Of a stretch of DNA of 64,000 nt, positions 50,065-58,556 are shown in pieces. Below the pieces are notes generated by a model, which did not search any database, was not told the origin of the DNA, and saw nothing but the letters and a program-made list of their open reading frames with translations. How positions within the stretch are numbered: the first letter of the stretch is position 1; each line of letters begins with the position of its first letter. The DNA is from Sva-07 sp038321235 (lineage in GTDB: Bacteria > Actinomycetota > Acidimicrobiia > Acidimicrobiales > Ilumatobacteraceae), in the NCBI GenBank assembly GCA_038321235.1, contig JBBQEU010000001.1, positions 1 to 64,000 on the forward strand, read 5' to 3'. A program made the translations under genes and the position numbers.

Positions 50065-51165
50065 ATGCGCCCCGACCGGTTCCCGCTCACCTACGACGAG
50101 TGCCGTTGCCGCTTCCGATGGACCTGCCGGGCCGCCGGACTGGAATGCACCGCCCATCCGATCACGGTGCGGGGTGAACACGGTCAGGAACTCACCATCG
50201 ATGTCACCTCCTATGGCGCAGCGAACCCGACGCGAGCACTCGTGATCCTCACTGGCGTGCACGGCGACGAAGGGTTCTCGTCGTCGACGCTGCTCACGGA
50301 CGCAATCGAGCGCTGGGTCACCGACGGATCCGATCCAGCATTGCCCGATGATGCAGCGGTGGTGATGGTGCACGCCGTCAACCCGTGGGGCATGGCGTAC
50401 TGGCGCCGCCAGAACGAGTCCAACGTCGATCTCAACCGCAACTGGGGACGCGACGAGCGCACCGAGGTACCCGACAATCCGGGCTACGGCGTCCTCCACC
50501 CGGTACTGGTGCCAGCCGGCGATGGACCGCCCACGCCCGAGTCGCTGCTCGACGTCACCCGCGCGTTGATCGATGAGCACGGTTACTCATGGGTCAAGTC
50601 GGCCGTCAGCGAGGGTCAGTACTCGCATCCCGACGGGCTCTACTTCGGCGGCGGCCGTACCGAGGAGTCGAATCGGATCCTCGCTCAGGTGGTCGATGAA
50701 CGACTCGCCGGCGCCGAGGAGGTTCTCGTGCTCGACCTCCACACCGGTCACGGCGCGTTCGGCACGTACACGTTGCTGTCGCACGTGGCCGAGGATCATC
50801 CCGACGACGCCTGGCTGCGCCGTGTTTTCGATGCCGACCGAATCGAGTGCACCACTGCCCCCGATGCCGCTACCGGACCCAAGCACGGACAGATCGCCAC
50901 CGGGCTCGCCCGGGTGGTGCCCGACGCCCACTGGCGAACCGTGACGATGGAGCTCGGCACGATCTCCGACACCAGGATGATCATCAACGAGCGTGCCGAA
51001 CACTGGGTGCACTTCCACGGCGACCGATCGGACCCGGCGCACGCTCGGATCGTCTGGGATCATCGGTGCGGTTCGACCCCGGACGATTCGGAGTGGGAGC
51101 GGTTGGCCCGAACCCACGGCGTCACCGTGCTGGACGCCGCACGTCGGGCGGTGTTCGATCACTAG
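50065..51165 (+). CDS. M14-like zinc carboxypeptidase (DUF2817 family)
   Basis: A 366-aa protein with the metal site of the M14 group: TGVHGDEGFSS (His, Glu) and later VLDLHTGHGAFG (His). ESNVDLNRNWG contains the substrate Asn/Arg pair, and VTMELGTIS supplies the catalytic Glu. DUF2817 is the closest family. No signal peptide is visible, so it is probably intracellular. It diverges from the TelA operon with 80 bases between. Confidence 0.85.
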   Translation: MRPDRFPLTYDECRCRFRWTCRAAGLECTAHPITVRGEHGQELTIDVTSYGAANPTRALVILTGVHGDEGFSSSTLLTDAIERWVTDGSDPALPDDAAVVMVHAVNPWGMAYWRRQNESNVDLNRNWGRDERTEVPDNPGYGVLHPVLVPAGDGPPTPESLLDVTRALIDEHGYSWVKSAVSEGQYSHPDGLYFGGGRTEESNRILAQVVDERLAGAEEVLVLDLHTGHGAFGTYTLLSHVAEDHPDDAWLRRVFDADRIECTTAPDAATGPKHGQIATGLARVVPDAHWRTVTMELGTISDTRMIINERAEHWVHFHGDRSDPAHARIVWDHRCGSTPDDSEWERLARTHGVTVLDAARRAVFDH

Positions 51166-51226
51166 GTCGTTCTGTGCTCGTGCAGTACTGTCACAACAAT
51201 TCCTACAACATGAAAGGGGTCTCACG

Positions 51227-51400
51227 ATGGGATTCATGGATTCGATCAAGTCCAAGCTGGGCGGGAACAAGCAGCAAGCCAAGGACGGCGTCGACAAGGC
51301 CGCCGACGCCCTTGCCGGCAAGGCCGGCGCTCACGCCGACAAGGTCGACAAGGGCGCCGACATGGCCAAGGACGCCATCGACAAACTGCCCGGCGCCTGA
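51227..51400 (+). CDS. MT0933-type small antitoxin-like protein
   Basis: A 57-aa lysine/alanine-rich helical protein (MGFMDSIKSKLGGNKQQAKD..., repeats of DKAAD and DKGAD). The composition and pattern match the Rv0909/MT0933 antitoxin family, but no toxin gene is next to it, so a toxin-antitoxin role is not shown. A good ribosome binding site (gaaagggg) precedes ATG 51227, and a tcacaacaattcctacaacat stretch that is A/T-rich for this genome lies upstream and may hold its promoter. Confidence 0.7.
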   Translation: MGFMDSIKSKLGGNKQQAKDGVDKAADALAGKAGAHADKVDKGADMAKDAIDKLPGA

Positions 51401-51445
51401 AGCTGCGCCCGACCCGATCGCCGGCCGCGCCGTAGGATCGGGTCG

Positions 51446-52750
51446 ATGAGCGCTCCGGCGAATCGGCAACGGCCGCCATCGGTCGACGTGCTCGCTCGCT
51501 CGTTGGCTCCGTCAGGTCTACCGCACCCGTTACTGGTCGACATCGCCCGGGAAGCGATCCTGGCCGGCGACGTCGAATCGGCCGCTGTTCGCGCCGACTC
51601 GTTCCGCCGAACGCTGCTCACACCGGTGGTGAACGCCACCGGGGTCTTGTTGCACACCAACCTGGGGCGTGCGCCGCTCCGGCACCATCAAGACGCCACA
51701 GCTCAGACCGTCGAGTTCGACCTCGCGTCGGGGACCCGCGGGTCGCGCCAGCGGGCCGTCGGTCAGTTGCTGGCCCGTCTGTGCGGTGCCGAGTCGGCGA
51801 TGTTGGTCAACAACAATGCGGCAGCGGTCATGCTCGTGCTCGCCGCCCTCGCCGAGGGACGTGACGTCCCTGTCAGCCGCGGCGAGAGCGTGGAGATCGG
51901 CGGCTCGTTCCGTGTGCCGGAGGTGATGGAGCAGTCCGGGGCCAGACTCCTCGACGTCGGCACCACCAACCGCACCCGTCTCGACGACTATCGCCGAGCG
52001 CTCGACCGACCCGGCGTCGACGCGGCGCTCGTGCTCAAGGTGCATCCGAGCAACTACCGGGTCGAAGGATTCGTCGAGGAGACCACGGTGCGCGAGTTGG
52101 CGACACTCGGCGTGCCCGTCGTCGCCGACATCGGGAGCGGGTTGATCGACGCGAACTGTCCGTGGTTGCCCGGCGCGCCTCCGGCGTGGCTCGCGGGTGA
52201 GCCCGCGGCGCTGCAGACGCTCGGTGACGGTGCGGCGCTCGTCACCTTCAGTGGCGACAAGCTCCTCGGTGGTCCGCAAGCAGGCATCATCGCCGGTCGA
52301 GCCGACCTGGTCGAGCGCTGCCAGCGCCATCCACTGGCGCGGGCACTGCGCCCCGGGGGCCTGGTGCTCGCCGCGATGCAGGAGACGGCCCTCACGTACC
52401 TCGACAAGCGCGCGACGACCGACATCGCATTCTGGGCGATGGTCGCGACACCGGTTGCGGAGCTGCGTCACCGCGCCGAGGCGGTGGTCACAGCGGTGTT
52501 GGATGTGCACCCGTCGGCCAGAGCGTGTGACATGGAGGCGTTGCCGGGCGCTGGCTCGGCCCCGGGCGTCACGATGGCGTCGTACGGCGTCGAGATCGAC
52601 GGTGACCTGCTCGCGGTTCTGCGCCGACACGACCCGCCTGTGATCGCGCGTTCGCGCGACGACCGCACGATGCTCGATCTCCGATCGGTCGCGCCGGCCG
52701 ACGACGCGGCCATCATGGCAGCGCTCACGGCGTCGCGCGCGCCGTCGTGA
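51446..52750 (+). CDS. selA: L-seryl-tRNA(Sec) selenium transferase
   Basis: A 434-aa PLP enzyme that converts Ser-tRNA(Sec) to Sec-tRNA(Sec). The N-terminal VVNATGVLLHTNLGRAPL, VNNNAAAVMLVLAAL, RGESVEIGGSFRVPEVM and the PLP Lys in TFSGDKLLGGPQAG are diagnostic. The stop overlaps selB (GTGA), so the two form an operon. SelD and tRNA(Sec) are not in the window. Confidence 0.96.
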   Translation: MSAPANRQRPPSVDVLARSLAPSGLPHPLLVDIAREAILAGDVESAAVRADSFRRTLLTPVVNATGVLLHTNLGRAPLRHHQDATAQTVEFDLASGTRGSRQRAVGQLLARLCGAESAMLVNNNAAAVMLVLAALAEGRDVPVSRGESVEIGGSFRVPEVMEQSGARLLDVGTTNRTRLDDYRRALDRPGVDAALVLKVHPSNYRVEGFVEETTVRELATLGVPVVADIGSGLIDANCPWLPGAPPAWLAGEPAALQTLGDGAALVTFSGDKLLGGPQAGIIAGRADLVERCQRHPLARALRPGGLVLAAMQETALTYLDKRATTDIAFWAMVATPVAELRHRAEAVVTAVLDVHPSARACDMEALPGAGSAPGVTMASYGVEIDGDLLAVLRRHDPPVIARSRDDRTMLDLRSVAPADDAAIMAALTASRAPS

Positions 52751-54459
52751 CCGTCGTCGCCACCGCCGGCCACGTCGATCACGGCAAGTCGTCGTTGGTC
52801 CTCGCCCTCACGGGCACCGATCCCGACCGGTTCGAGGAGGAGAAGCGTCGCGGCCTCACGATCGATCTCGGTTTCGCCCACACGACACTGCCGTCGGGCG
52901 AGGAACTGAGCTTCATCGACGTGCCCGGCCACGTGAAGTTCCTGCGCAACATGCTCGCTGGTGTCGGCGGGGTGACGGCGTGCGTGTTCGTGGTCGCCGC
53001 CACCGAGGGGTGGAAGCCGCAGTCCGAGGAGCACCTCCGCATTCTCGAACTCCTCGGCATCGACTCGGGACTGATCGCGCTCACCAAGTCCGACCTGGTC
53101 GACGACGACCTCCTCGAGTTGGCGCAGATGGATGTCGCAGATCACGTCACCGGCACGTTCCTCGCCGATGCTCCGGTCGTGGCGGTGTCGGCGACGACGG
53201 GGAACGGGCTGGAACGGTTCCGCAACGAGCTCGACGCGCTCGTTGCACGCACCGATCGGGCGGCTGACCGCGGGCGCCCCCGGTTGTGGATCGACCGCGT
53301 CTTCGCGGCGAAGGGGAGCGGCACCGTGGTCACCGGGACACTGACGGGAGGGCGCGTCGGCGTCGATCAGAACATGGTCGTCGGCGCACGGGAGGTGCGA
53401 ATCCGTGCGTTGCAGACCGCTGGTCGAACCGTCGGCGAGATCGGGCCGGGCACACGGGTCGCGGTGAACCTCTCGGGCGTCGACCATCACGACCTCGCGC
53501 GCGGCGATGCCCTGGTCGCCCCTGCCCAGTGGCGACTCACCGATCGTTTCGACGCATCCGTGCACGTCCTCGGCGCCCTCGATCACGACTTGTCACGGCG
53601 CGGTGCCTTCGTCGCGTACATCGGGTCGGGTGAGCATCCGGTGCGGTTGCGCGTGCTGGGCACCGAGACCCTGGCTCCCGGTACGGATGGCGCCGTGCGT
53701 CTGTTCATGCCCCGACCGCTGCCGCTGCTCCCCGGCGATCGATTCGTGTTGCGCGAGTCGGGCCGTGACGAGACGATCGGCGGCGGCGAGGTACTCGACA
53801 TCGAGCCCGTGCTGCGGGCCTCTCGCGCAGCACCCGACCGTACGATCGAGCGGCTGGTGCGCGAGCGCGGTTGGGTGACTGCCCGCGACGTCGAACAGCT
53901 CACCGGCGAACGCATCGAGCCGACCATCGGCGAGTGGTTGACGACCGACGACGAGCTGACCGTGATGCGTACGTCGCTCGTCGAGCGCGTCGGTGCAGCG
54001 GGTTCGACCGGGCTCGACCTGGCCTCGTTCGACGACCGAGAGCGGGCGGTGCTCGCGACGATCGATGAGGTCGTCATCGACGCGGCGGCGGTTCGGACCG
54101 CGGACGTGGTCGATCCCTACGTCGACCATCCGTACCTTGCCGTCGTCCGATCAGGCGGGTTCACCCCTCCGCAGCCCGACGACGTCGATCGTGGCGAACT
54201 GCGTGAGCTCGTGCGTCGCGGTCACGTCGTGACGCGCGACGGGATGTACTTCCACGCCGACACCATCGACGCCGCCGCGGCTCTGGCGGCGCAGTTGCTG
54301 TCGAGCTCGCCGGGCGGTTTCACGGTGGCAGCGTTCCGAGATGCGACGGCCACGAGCCGCAAGTTCGTCCTACCGCTGGTCGCCGAACTCGACGCCCGCG
54401 GGGTGACCCGTCGCCGCGACGACCTGCGCATCGCTGGGCCTCGGCTCCCCGACATCTGA
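52747..54459 (+). CDS. selB: Selenocysteine-specific elongation factor SelB
   Basis: A 570-aa GTPase that brings Sec-tRNA(Sec) to UGA codons. The G motifs are AGHVDHGKSSLVLAL, RGLTIDLGFAH, DVPGHVKFLRNML and TKSDLV. EF-Tu-like beta domains follow, then C-terminal winged helices that bind the SECIS hairpin (ending LVAELDARGVTRRRDDLR). It starts at GTG 52747 within the selA stop. It ends 1 base from the convergent NfeD-like gene. Confidence 0.95.
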   Translation: MTVVATAGHVDHGKSSLVLALTGTDPDRFEEEKRRGLTIDLGFAHTTLPSGEELSFIDVPGHVKFLRNMLAGVGGVTACVFVVAATEGWKPQSEEHLRILELLGIDSGLIALTKSDLVDDDLLELAQMDVADHVTGTFLADAPVVAVSATTGNGLERFRNELDALVARTDRAADRGRPRLWIDRVFAAKGSGTVVTGTLTGGRVGVDQNMVVGAREVRIRALQTAGRTVGEIGPGTRVAVNLSGVDHHDLARGDALVAPAQWRLTDRFDASVHVLGALDHDLSRRGAFVAYIGSGEHPVRLRVLGTETLAPGTDGAVRLFMPRPLPLLPGDRFVLRESGRDETIGGGEVLDIEPVLRASRAAPDRTIERLVRERGWVTARDVEQLTGERIEPTIGEWLTTDDELTVMRTSLVERVGAAGSTGLDLASFDDRERAVLATIDEVVIDAAAVRTADVVDPYVDHPYLAVVRSGGFTPPQPDDVDRGELRELVRRGHVVTRDGMYFHADTIDAAAALAAQLLSSSPGGFTVAAFRDATATSRKFVLPLVAELDARGVTRRRDDLRIAGPRLPDI

Positions 54460-54460
54460 A

Positions 54461-55861
54461 TCAGTTGGCGTCAGCGGGCTCGCTGCTCTCGCTGCTGTCG
54501 GCGTCGGACGGCTTCTTGCGCATCTCGCGATAGTCGCGGGCCGCGCCCTCGAGCGGTTCCACGTCGAGGGTGACACCGTCGATCGCCGCGACCCGGATCG
54601 GTTCTCCCACAGCGATCGGCGTGGCCCGGTTGGTGCGTGCCCGCCACGTGGCCGAGTTGACCTCGACGTAGCCTTCGGGATCCACAGCGCTGAGGGCACT
54701 GCCTTCCCGACCGATCATCCACTCGCGCCCGATCGTGGGGGTGGCGAACCTCGTGCGCACCATCGACGGCATCCCGACGATGAAGGTGAGCGAGATGCCG
54801 CCCACCCCGGCGATGAGTGCGAGCCACGACGGACGCATCGACGAGCCGGGGATCGACTCGAACAGGAACCAGCTCCCGATGATCGTGAGCACGATGCCCA
54901 CACCGGTCCACAGTCTGGGAATCCCCACTTGCACGTCGATCGCGAATGCGATCATCGCGAGCATGATCAATGCGACCGCCCAGGTGCGCGTCGGGAGCAC
55001 CGCCAGCCCGGTGAAGGCGAGCACCGTGCACACGGCGCCGACCGCGCCCGCGATGCCGACACCGGCGGTGAAGAACTCGAACAGCAGGAGCGCGAGGCCG
55101 GTCAACAGCAGCAAGTAGGCGACGGGTGGGCTGGCCACGGTGTGGAACAGCTGATCGACGAGCGTGAGCTTGGCGAACCGCACGACCGACACGGTGTCGA
55201 ACCGCGTCGCTCCGTCGTCGAGCACGACGAGTTCGGTGGTGACGAGCACGACGCCGTTCTCCTCGTAGCCGTCCATCGCCGCAACCATGTTCGTGATCGT
55301 CGGGATGCCTTCGTCGTCGATGCGTTGCTTGAACACGTCGAGCAACCGGGCATCGGACAGGCCGACCGAGCCGTTGCGGAGCCGTTCCTCGGCAACGCCG
55401 AAGTCGACCGCCACGCCATCGGGCAGGCCAGGTGGGTCGAGTTGCACCCCGATGTAGCCGACCCGGGCACCAGGAGCCATGCCCGTGACATCGGCCACGG
55501 CCAACATCTGAGCAGCAGGCCCGTAGAAACGGGCGCCACTCGGCCCGACCCAGATCCCGATCGGAATCGGGGCGGTGGCGACTCGCACGAGGAGGTCTTC
55601 GACCACGTCGTCGTCGACGATGGTGCCGTCACTGTTGACCTGGAGGATCAGTGCTTGTGAACTGTCGCGTACGGCGCGATCGATCGCGTCGTCGATGGTG
55701 TCGACCAGGATCGGATCGATGAACCCGCTGACCTGGAGGACATCGACGCGTGCCACCGGCGCACCGGTATCGGAGTCGGCGTCGTCTTGCGCGTCGGCGC
55801 TCGGCCCGATCAGGGTGAGCCCGGCCACCAGCGTGAGCATGCCGATCGCTAGTCTTCGCAC
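54461..55861 (-). CDS. NfeD-like membrane protein with degenerate ClpP-type domain
   Basis: A 466-aa long-type NfeD protein. Signal peptide is 1-24. A ClpP/SppA-like domain follows (LILQVNSDGTIVDDDVVEDL, GIWVGPSGARFYGPAAQML, GMAPGARVG), then four or five helices (about 250-370) and a soluble OB-like NfeD domain (VNSATWRARTNRATPIAVGE). Where proteolytic homologues have Ser (GAR-AAS), this has R111-F-Y-G114, so the protease site seems lost. GTG 55861 has ggagg 6 bases upstream. Confidence 0.85.
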   Translation of the reverse strand: MRRLAIGMLTLVAGLTLIGPSADAQDDADSDTGAPVARVDVLQVSGFIDPILVDTIDDAIDRAVRDSSQALILQVNSDGTIVDDDVVEDLLVRVATAPIPIGIWVGPSGARFYGPAAQMLAVADVTGMAPGARVGYIGVQLDPPGLPDGVAVDFGVAEERLRNGSVGLSDARLLDVFKQRIDDEGIPTITNMVAAMDGYEENGVVLVTTELVVLDDGATRFDTVSVVRFAKLTLVDQLFHTVASPPVAYLLLLTGLALLLFEFFTAGVGIAGAVGAVCTVLAFTGLAVLPTRTWAVALIMLAMIAFAIDVQVGIPRLWTGVGIVLTIIGSWFLFESIPGSSMRPSWLALIAGVGGISLTFIVGMPSMVRTRFATPTIGREWMIGREGSALSAVDPEGYVEVNSATWRARTNRATPIAVGEPIRVAAIDGVTLDVEPLEGAARDYREMRKKPSDADSSESSEPADAN

Positions 55862-55863
55862 AG

Positions 55864-56754
55864 GTGCCTCCAGAGAACGAGTTCCCGCTGCAGTCGTTGA
55901 CTGCTGCCCGCGTCGTCGTGGTGGCGGGCAAGGGCGGTGTGGGAAAGACCACGGTAACGGCTGTGATCGCCCGTGCCGCATCGGATGCCGGCCAGCGAGT
56001 CCTGGTCGTCGAACTCGACGGCAAGCCGACGCTGGCCGAGCTCCTCCCCGACCTGGAGGTACTCGCGATCTCTGCGCCCGAGGCGCTCGACGAGTACTTA
56101 CGCGAGCACGGTTTCGCCCGCATTGCCAAGCGGCTGAACCGCACCGGTGTCATCGACGTCGTCGGCACAGCCGCGCCCGGGATCGATGACATCGTCGTGC
56201 TCGGGAAGATCAAACAGCTGGAGCGATCGGGCGACTACGACCTGATCGTGGTCGACGGTCCCGCTGCCGGCCACGCCATCACGTTCCTCACCTCGGCAGC
56301 CGGTCTGGCCGACGCTGTCAGCTCCGGTCCGGTGAGGGCCCAGGCTGATGAGGTGCTCGAACTGCTCCACGATCCCGAACGCTGCCAGGTGGTCCTGGTC
56401 ACGCTTCCGGAGACCACACCAGTCAACGAGGTGGTCGAGACAGCCTTCGCTCTGGAGGATGTCGTCGGTGTGCAACTCGGACCGGTGGTCGTGAACGGTG
56501 TCGATCTCGGCGATCCTCTGCCGGACGAGGCCAGCGCGCGTCGCGCGGTCGCCGACCTCGAACCGGCAATCGCGGCCGCGTTGACGGACGCTGCAGCGTT
56601 TCGGCGGTCGCGTCGGGCGATGGAGGCCGGTGAGATCGCTCGGCTGGCAGCTGAACTGCCCATCCCCAAGGTGACGTTGCCGGCTCTCGCGGCGGCTGGG
56701 TTGACGTCATCCGACATCGCCGAACTGGCTGCAACGCTCGGGGCCGACGCATGA
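55864..56754 (+). CDS. ArsA/Get3-like ATPase, first of pair
   Basis: A 296-aa deviant Walker P-loop ATPase: VVVVAGKGGVGKTTVTAVIA and VVELDGKPTLAELL. It is paired with a longer homologue directly downstream (ATGA-type overlap), as in Mycobacterium Rv3679-Rv3680. The GTG at 55864 is 2 bases from the divergent NfeD-like start and has no clear ribosome site, so it may be leaderless. Its cargo, anion or membrane protein, is unknown. Confidence 0.85.
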   Translation: MPPENEFPLQSLTAARVVVVAGKGGVGKTTVTAVIARAASDAGQRVLVVELDGKPTLAELLPDLEVLAISAPEALDEYLREHGFARIAKRLNRTGVIDVVGTAAPGIDDIVVLGKIKQLERSGDYDLIVVDGPAAGHAITFLTSAAGLADAVSSGPVRAQADEVLELLHDPERCQVVLVTLPETTPVNEVVETAFALEDVVGVQLGPVVVNGVDLGDPLPDEASARRAVADLEPAIAAALTDAAAFRRSRRAMEAGEIARLAAELPIPKVTLPALAAAGLTSSDIAELAATLGADA

Positions 56755-57911
56755 CGGTGCAGGATGTGAGTGACCCACAGCCCTCCAAGCCGGGCGCCGG
56801 CGACGTGATCGACGCGTCGACGGTGATCGTCTGTTGCGGCTCGGGTGGCGTGGGGAAGACCACGACTGCTGCGGTGCTGGGTCTCGAAGCCGCCCGACGG
56901 GGACGACGCGCCGTGGTCGTCACGATCGATCCGGCCCGGCGACTGGCCGATGCACTCGGACTCGAGGGCGGACTTGCGTCCGAACCCCAACGAATCGAGC
57001 TGGGCTCGCGCGTCGACTCGACGGGTGACGGCGAGCTGTGGGCGATGATGCTCGACACCGCAGCGACCTTCGACGGGCTGGTGCGCCGACATGCCGACTC
57101 CGACGAGCAGATCGAGCGGATCCTCACGAATCCCTTCTACCGCAACATCGCGGGGGCGCTGAGCGGCACGCAGGAATACATGGCGGCCGAGACGTTGCAC
57201 GAACTGCACGGTGACGAACGGTTCGATCTGGTCATCGTCGACACCCCACCGAGCCGCAACGCGCTCGACTTCCTCGAGGCACCCGGGGTGCTCGCCCGGT
57301 TCCTCGATCATCGGCTGTTCCGCCTGCTGATGCTGCCGACCCGCGGTGGTCTGAGGGTGATCGGCATCGCAACCCAGCCCCTCTTGAAGGCGATCGGCAA
57401 AGTGGTCGGCTCGGACGTGTTGGCCGACTCGGTTGCGTTCTTCCAGGCGTTCGCCGGCATGGAAACCGGCTTTCGTGAACGCGCCGACGACGTGGTGCAG
57501 CTGATCAGGGCTCCGGAGACGTCGTTCGTGGTCGTCGCCTCGCCGCGTCGCGACACGATCGACGAGGCGGTGTGGTTCGCCACGCAATTGGTCGACCAGG
57601 GGGTGGGGGTGACCGCGGTGATCGTCAACCGAGCGCACCCCGAGTTCGGCGACGGAACTTCTGCCGAGGCGGCTGATGCCGCGATCGCTGCCAGCGCTGA
57701 CGGCGACGAGGACCTCGTTGGGCTGTGGGACAACGTCGCGGCGCTGCGCACGATTCGAGATCTCGAACTCGATGTGATCGCGCCGCTCACCGCGATCGTC
57801 GGAGGTGATCGTCTCGTCGTGCTCCCGTTGCTCGACGGCGATGTGCACGACCTCGACGGCCTGTTGGTGATGGCTGGTCATCTCTTCGATCATCCGGTCG
57901 TGGACGGGTAG
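56751..57911 (+). CDS. ArsA/Get3-like ATPase, second of pair
   Basis: A 386-aa P-loop ATPase: VIVCCGSGGVGKTTTAAVLG, VTIDPARRLADALGL, and the switch region LVIVDTPPSRNALDFL. The RLLMLPTRGG and AFFQAFAGMETGFRERAD stretch corresponds to the helical domain of Rv3680-like proteins. It overlaps the preceding ATPase by 4 bases and probably forms a heterodimer with it. The receiver protein gene follows 10 bases later. Confidence 0.88.
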   Translation: MTVQDVSDPQPSKPGAGDVIDASTVIVCCGSGGVGKTTTAAVLGLEAARRGRRAVVVTIDPARRLADALGLEGGLASEPQRIELGSRVDSTGDGELWAMMLDTAATFDGLVRRHADSDEQIERILTNPFYRNIAGALSGTQEYMAAETLHELHGDERFDLVIVDTPPSRNALDFLEAPGVLARFLDHRLFRLLMLPTRGGLRVIGIATQPLLKAIGKVVGSDVLADSVAFFQAFAGMETGFRERADDVVQLIRAPETSFVVVASPRRDTIDEAVWFATQLVDQGVGVTAVIVNRAHPEFGDGTSAEAADAAIAASADGDEDLVGLWDNVAALRTIRDLELDVIAPLTAIVGGDRLVVLPLLDGDVHDLDGLLVMAGHLFDHPVVDG

Positions 57912-57921
57912 CGTCTGCGTC

Positions 57922-58416
57922 GTGCACATCCTGCTTGCCACCGATGCCGACTGGATCGTCGACGACATCACTGCCGCGCTCGGCGACATCGACGTCCACT
58001 TCACCGTGTGTCGCGACGGTCGAGCGGTCGCTCGTCAGGTCGCCGAACGACTCCCGGACCTCGCGATCCTCGACCTCCAGATCGGGTCGATGGGTGGCAT
58101 GGCGGTGACCATGTCGCTGCGCCTCGACGAGTCGGCCGGCGTGGTCGAGCACGTCAAGGTGCTGATGCTGCTCGATCGGCGAGCCGACCTCCACCTGGCG
58201 CGCCGCAGCGGCGCCGAGGGATGGTTGGTCAAGCCGCTCGACGCGTTACGTCTTCGTCGTGCCGCAGACGCGATCCTCGCGGGCGGCGTCTACACCGAGG
58301 GTTTGGCGGCTGATGCCGTCGCGGTGGATCCGATGGTTCCGCTGCCCAATGGCGGCGACGACAGCGCCGATGTGACGGAGAATTCCCCCGAGGAAGAACC
58401 CGCCACCGCTGGATAG
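57922..58416 (+). CDS. Stand-alone receiver-domain protein
   Basis: A 164-aa protein. A CheY-like receiver covers 1-120: LLATDADWIVDDI, phospho-acceptor Asp in LAILDLQIGSMGGM, and Lys in WLVKPLDALRL. A roughly 40-residue acidic tail (DDSADVTENSPEEEP) has no domain, so there is no DNA-binding output. Its place after the ArsA-like pair suggests it modulates that system. It starts at GTG 57922. Confidence 0.8.
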   Translation: MHILLATDADWIVDDITAALGDIDVHFTVCRDGRAVARQVAERLPDLAILDLQIGSMGGMAVTMSLRLDESAGVVEHVKVLMLLDRRADLHLARRSGAEGWLVKPLDALRLRRAADAILAGGVYTEGLAADAVAVDPMVPLPNGGDDSADVTENSPEEEPATAG

Positions 58417-58431
58417 CATGGCCAGCCGCTA

Positions 58432-58509
58432 CGGGGTGTAGCGCAGCTTGGTTAGCGCGCCACGTTCGGGACGTGGAGGCCGGAGGTTCAAATCCTCTCA
58501 CCCCGACCA
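58432..58509 (+). tRNA. tRNA-Pro (anticodon CGG)
   Basis: A full cloverleaf: acceptor CGGGGTG/CACCCCG, D-arm GCGC...GCGC, anticodon stem CCACG/CGTGG with loop TTCGGGA (anticodon CGG), T-arm GGAGG-TTCAAAT-CCTCT, discriminator A and encoded CCA (58507-58509). It reads CCG proline codons, frequent in this GC-rich DNA. Confidence 0.96.
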
Positions 58510-58556
58510 ACACTCGATTCGCGCGCAGCGCGGCGCTCCATGGCCTACCGTGGAGC

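Noticed and set aside
49209..50090. An upstream extension of the TelA frame
   Set aside because: It overlaps the coiled-coil protein gene on the same strand and is Arg-rich; ATG 49208 matches the family start.
58473..58556. Start of the EthD gene inside the tRNA
   Set aside because: The codons coincide with the tRNA-Pro sequence and a start there would require the tRNA to be read as message.
58432..58556. tRNA-Pro as an integration site for a mobile element
   Set aside because: No second copy of the tRNA 3' end, integrase or phage gene is seen within the remaining 5.5 kb.
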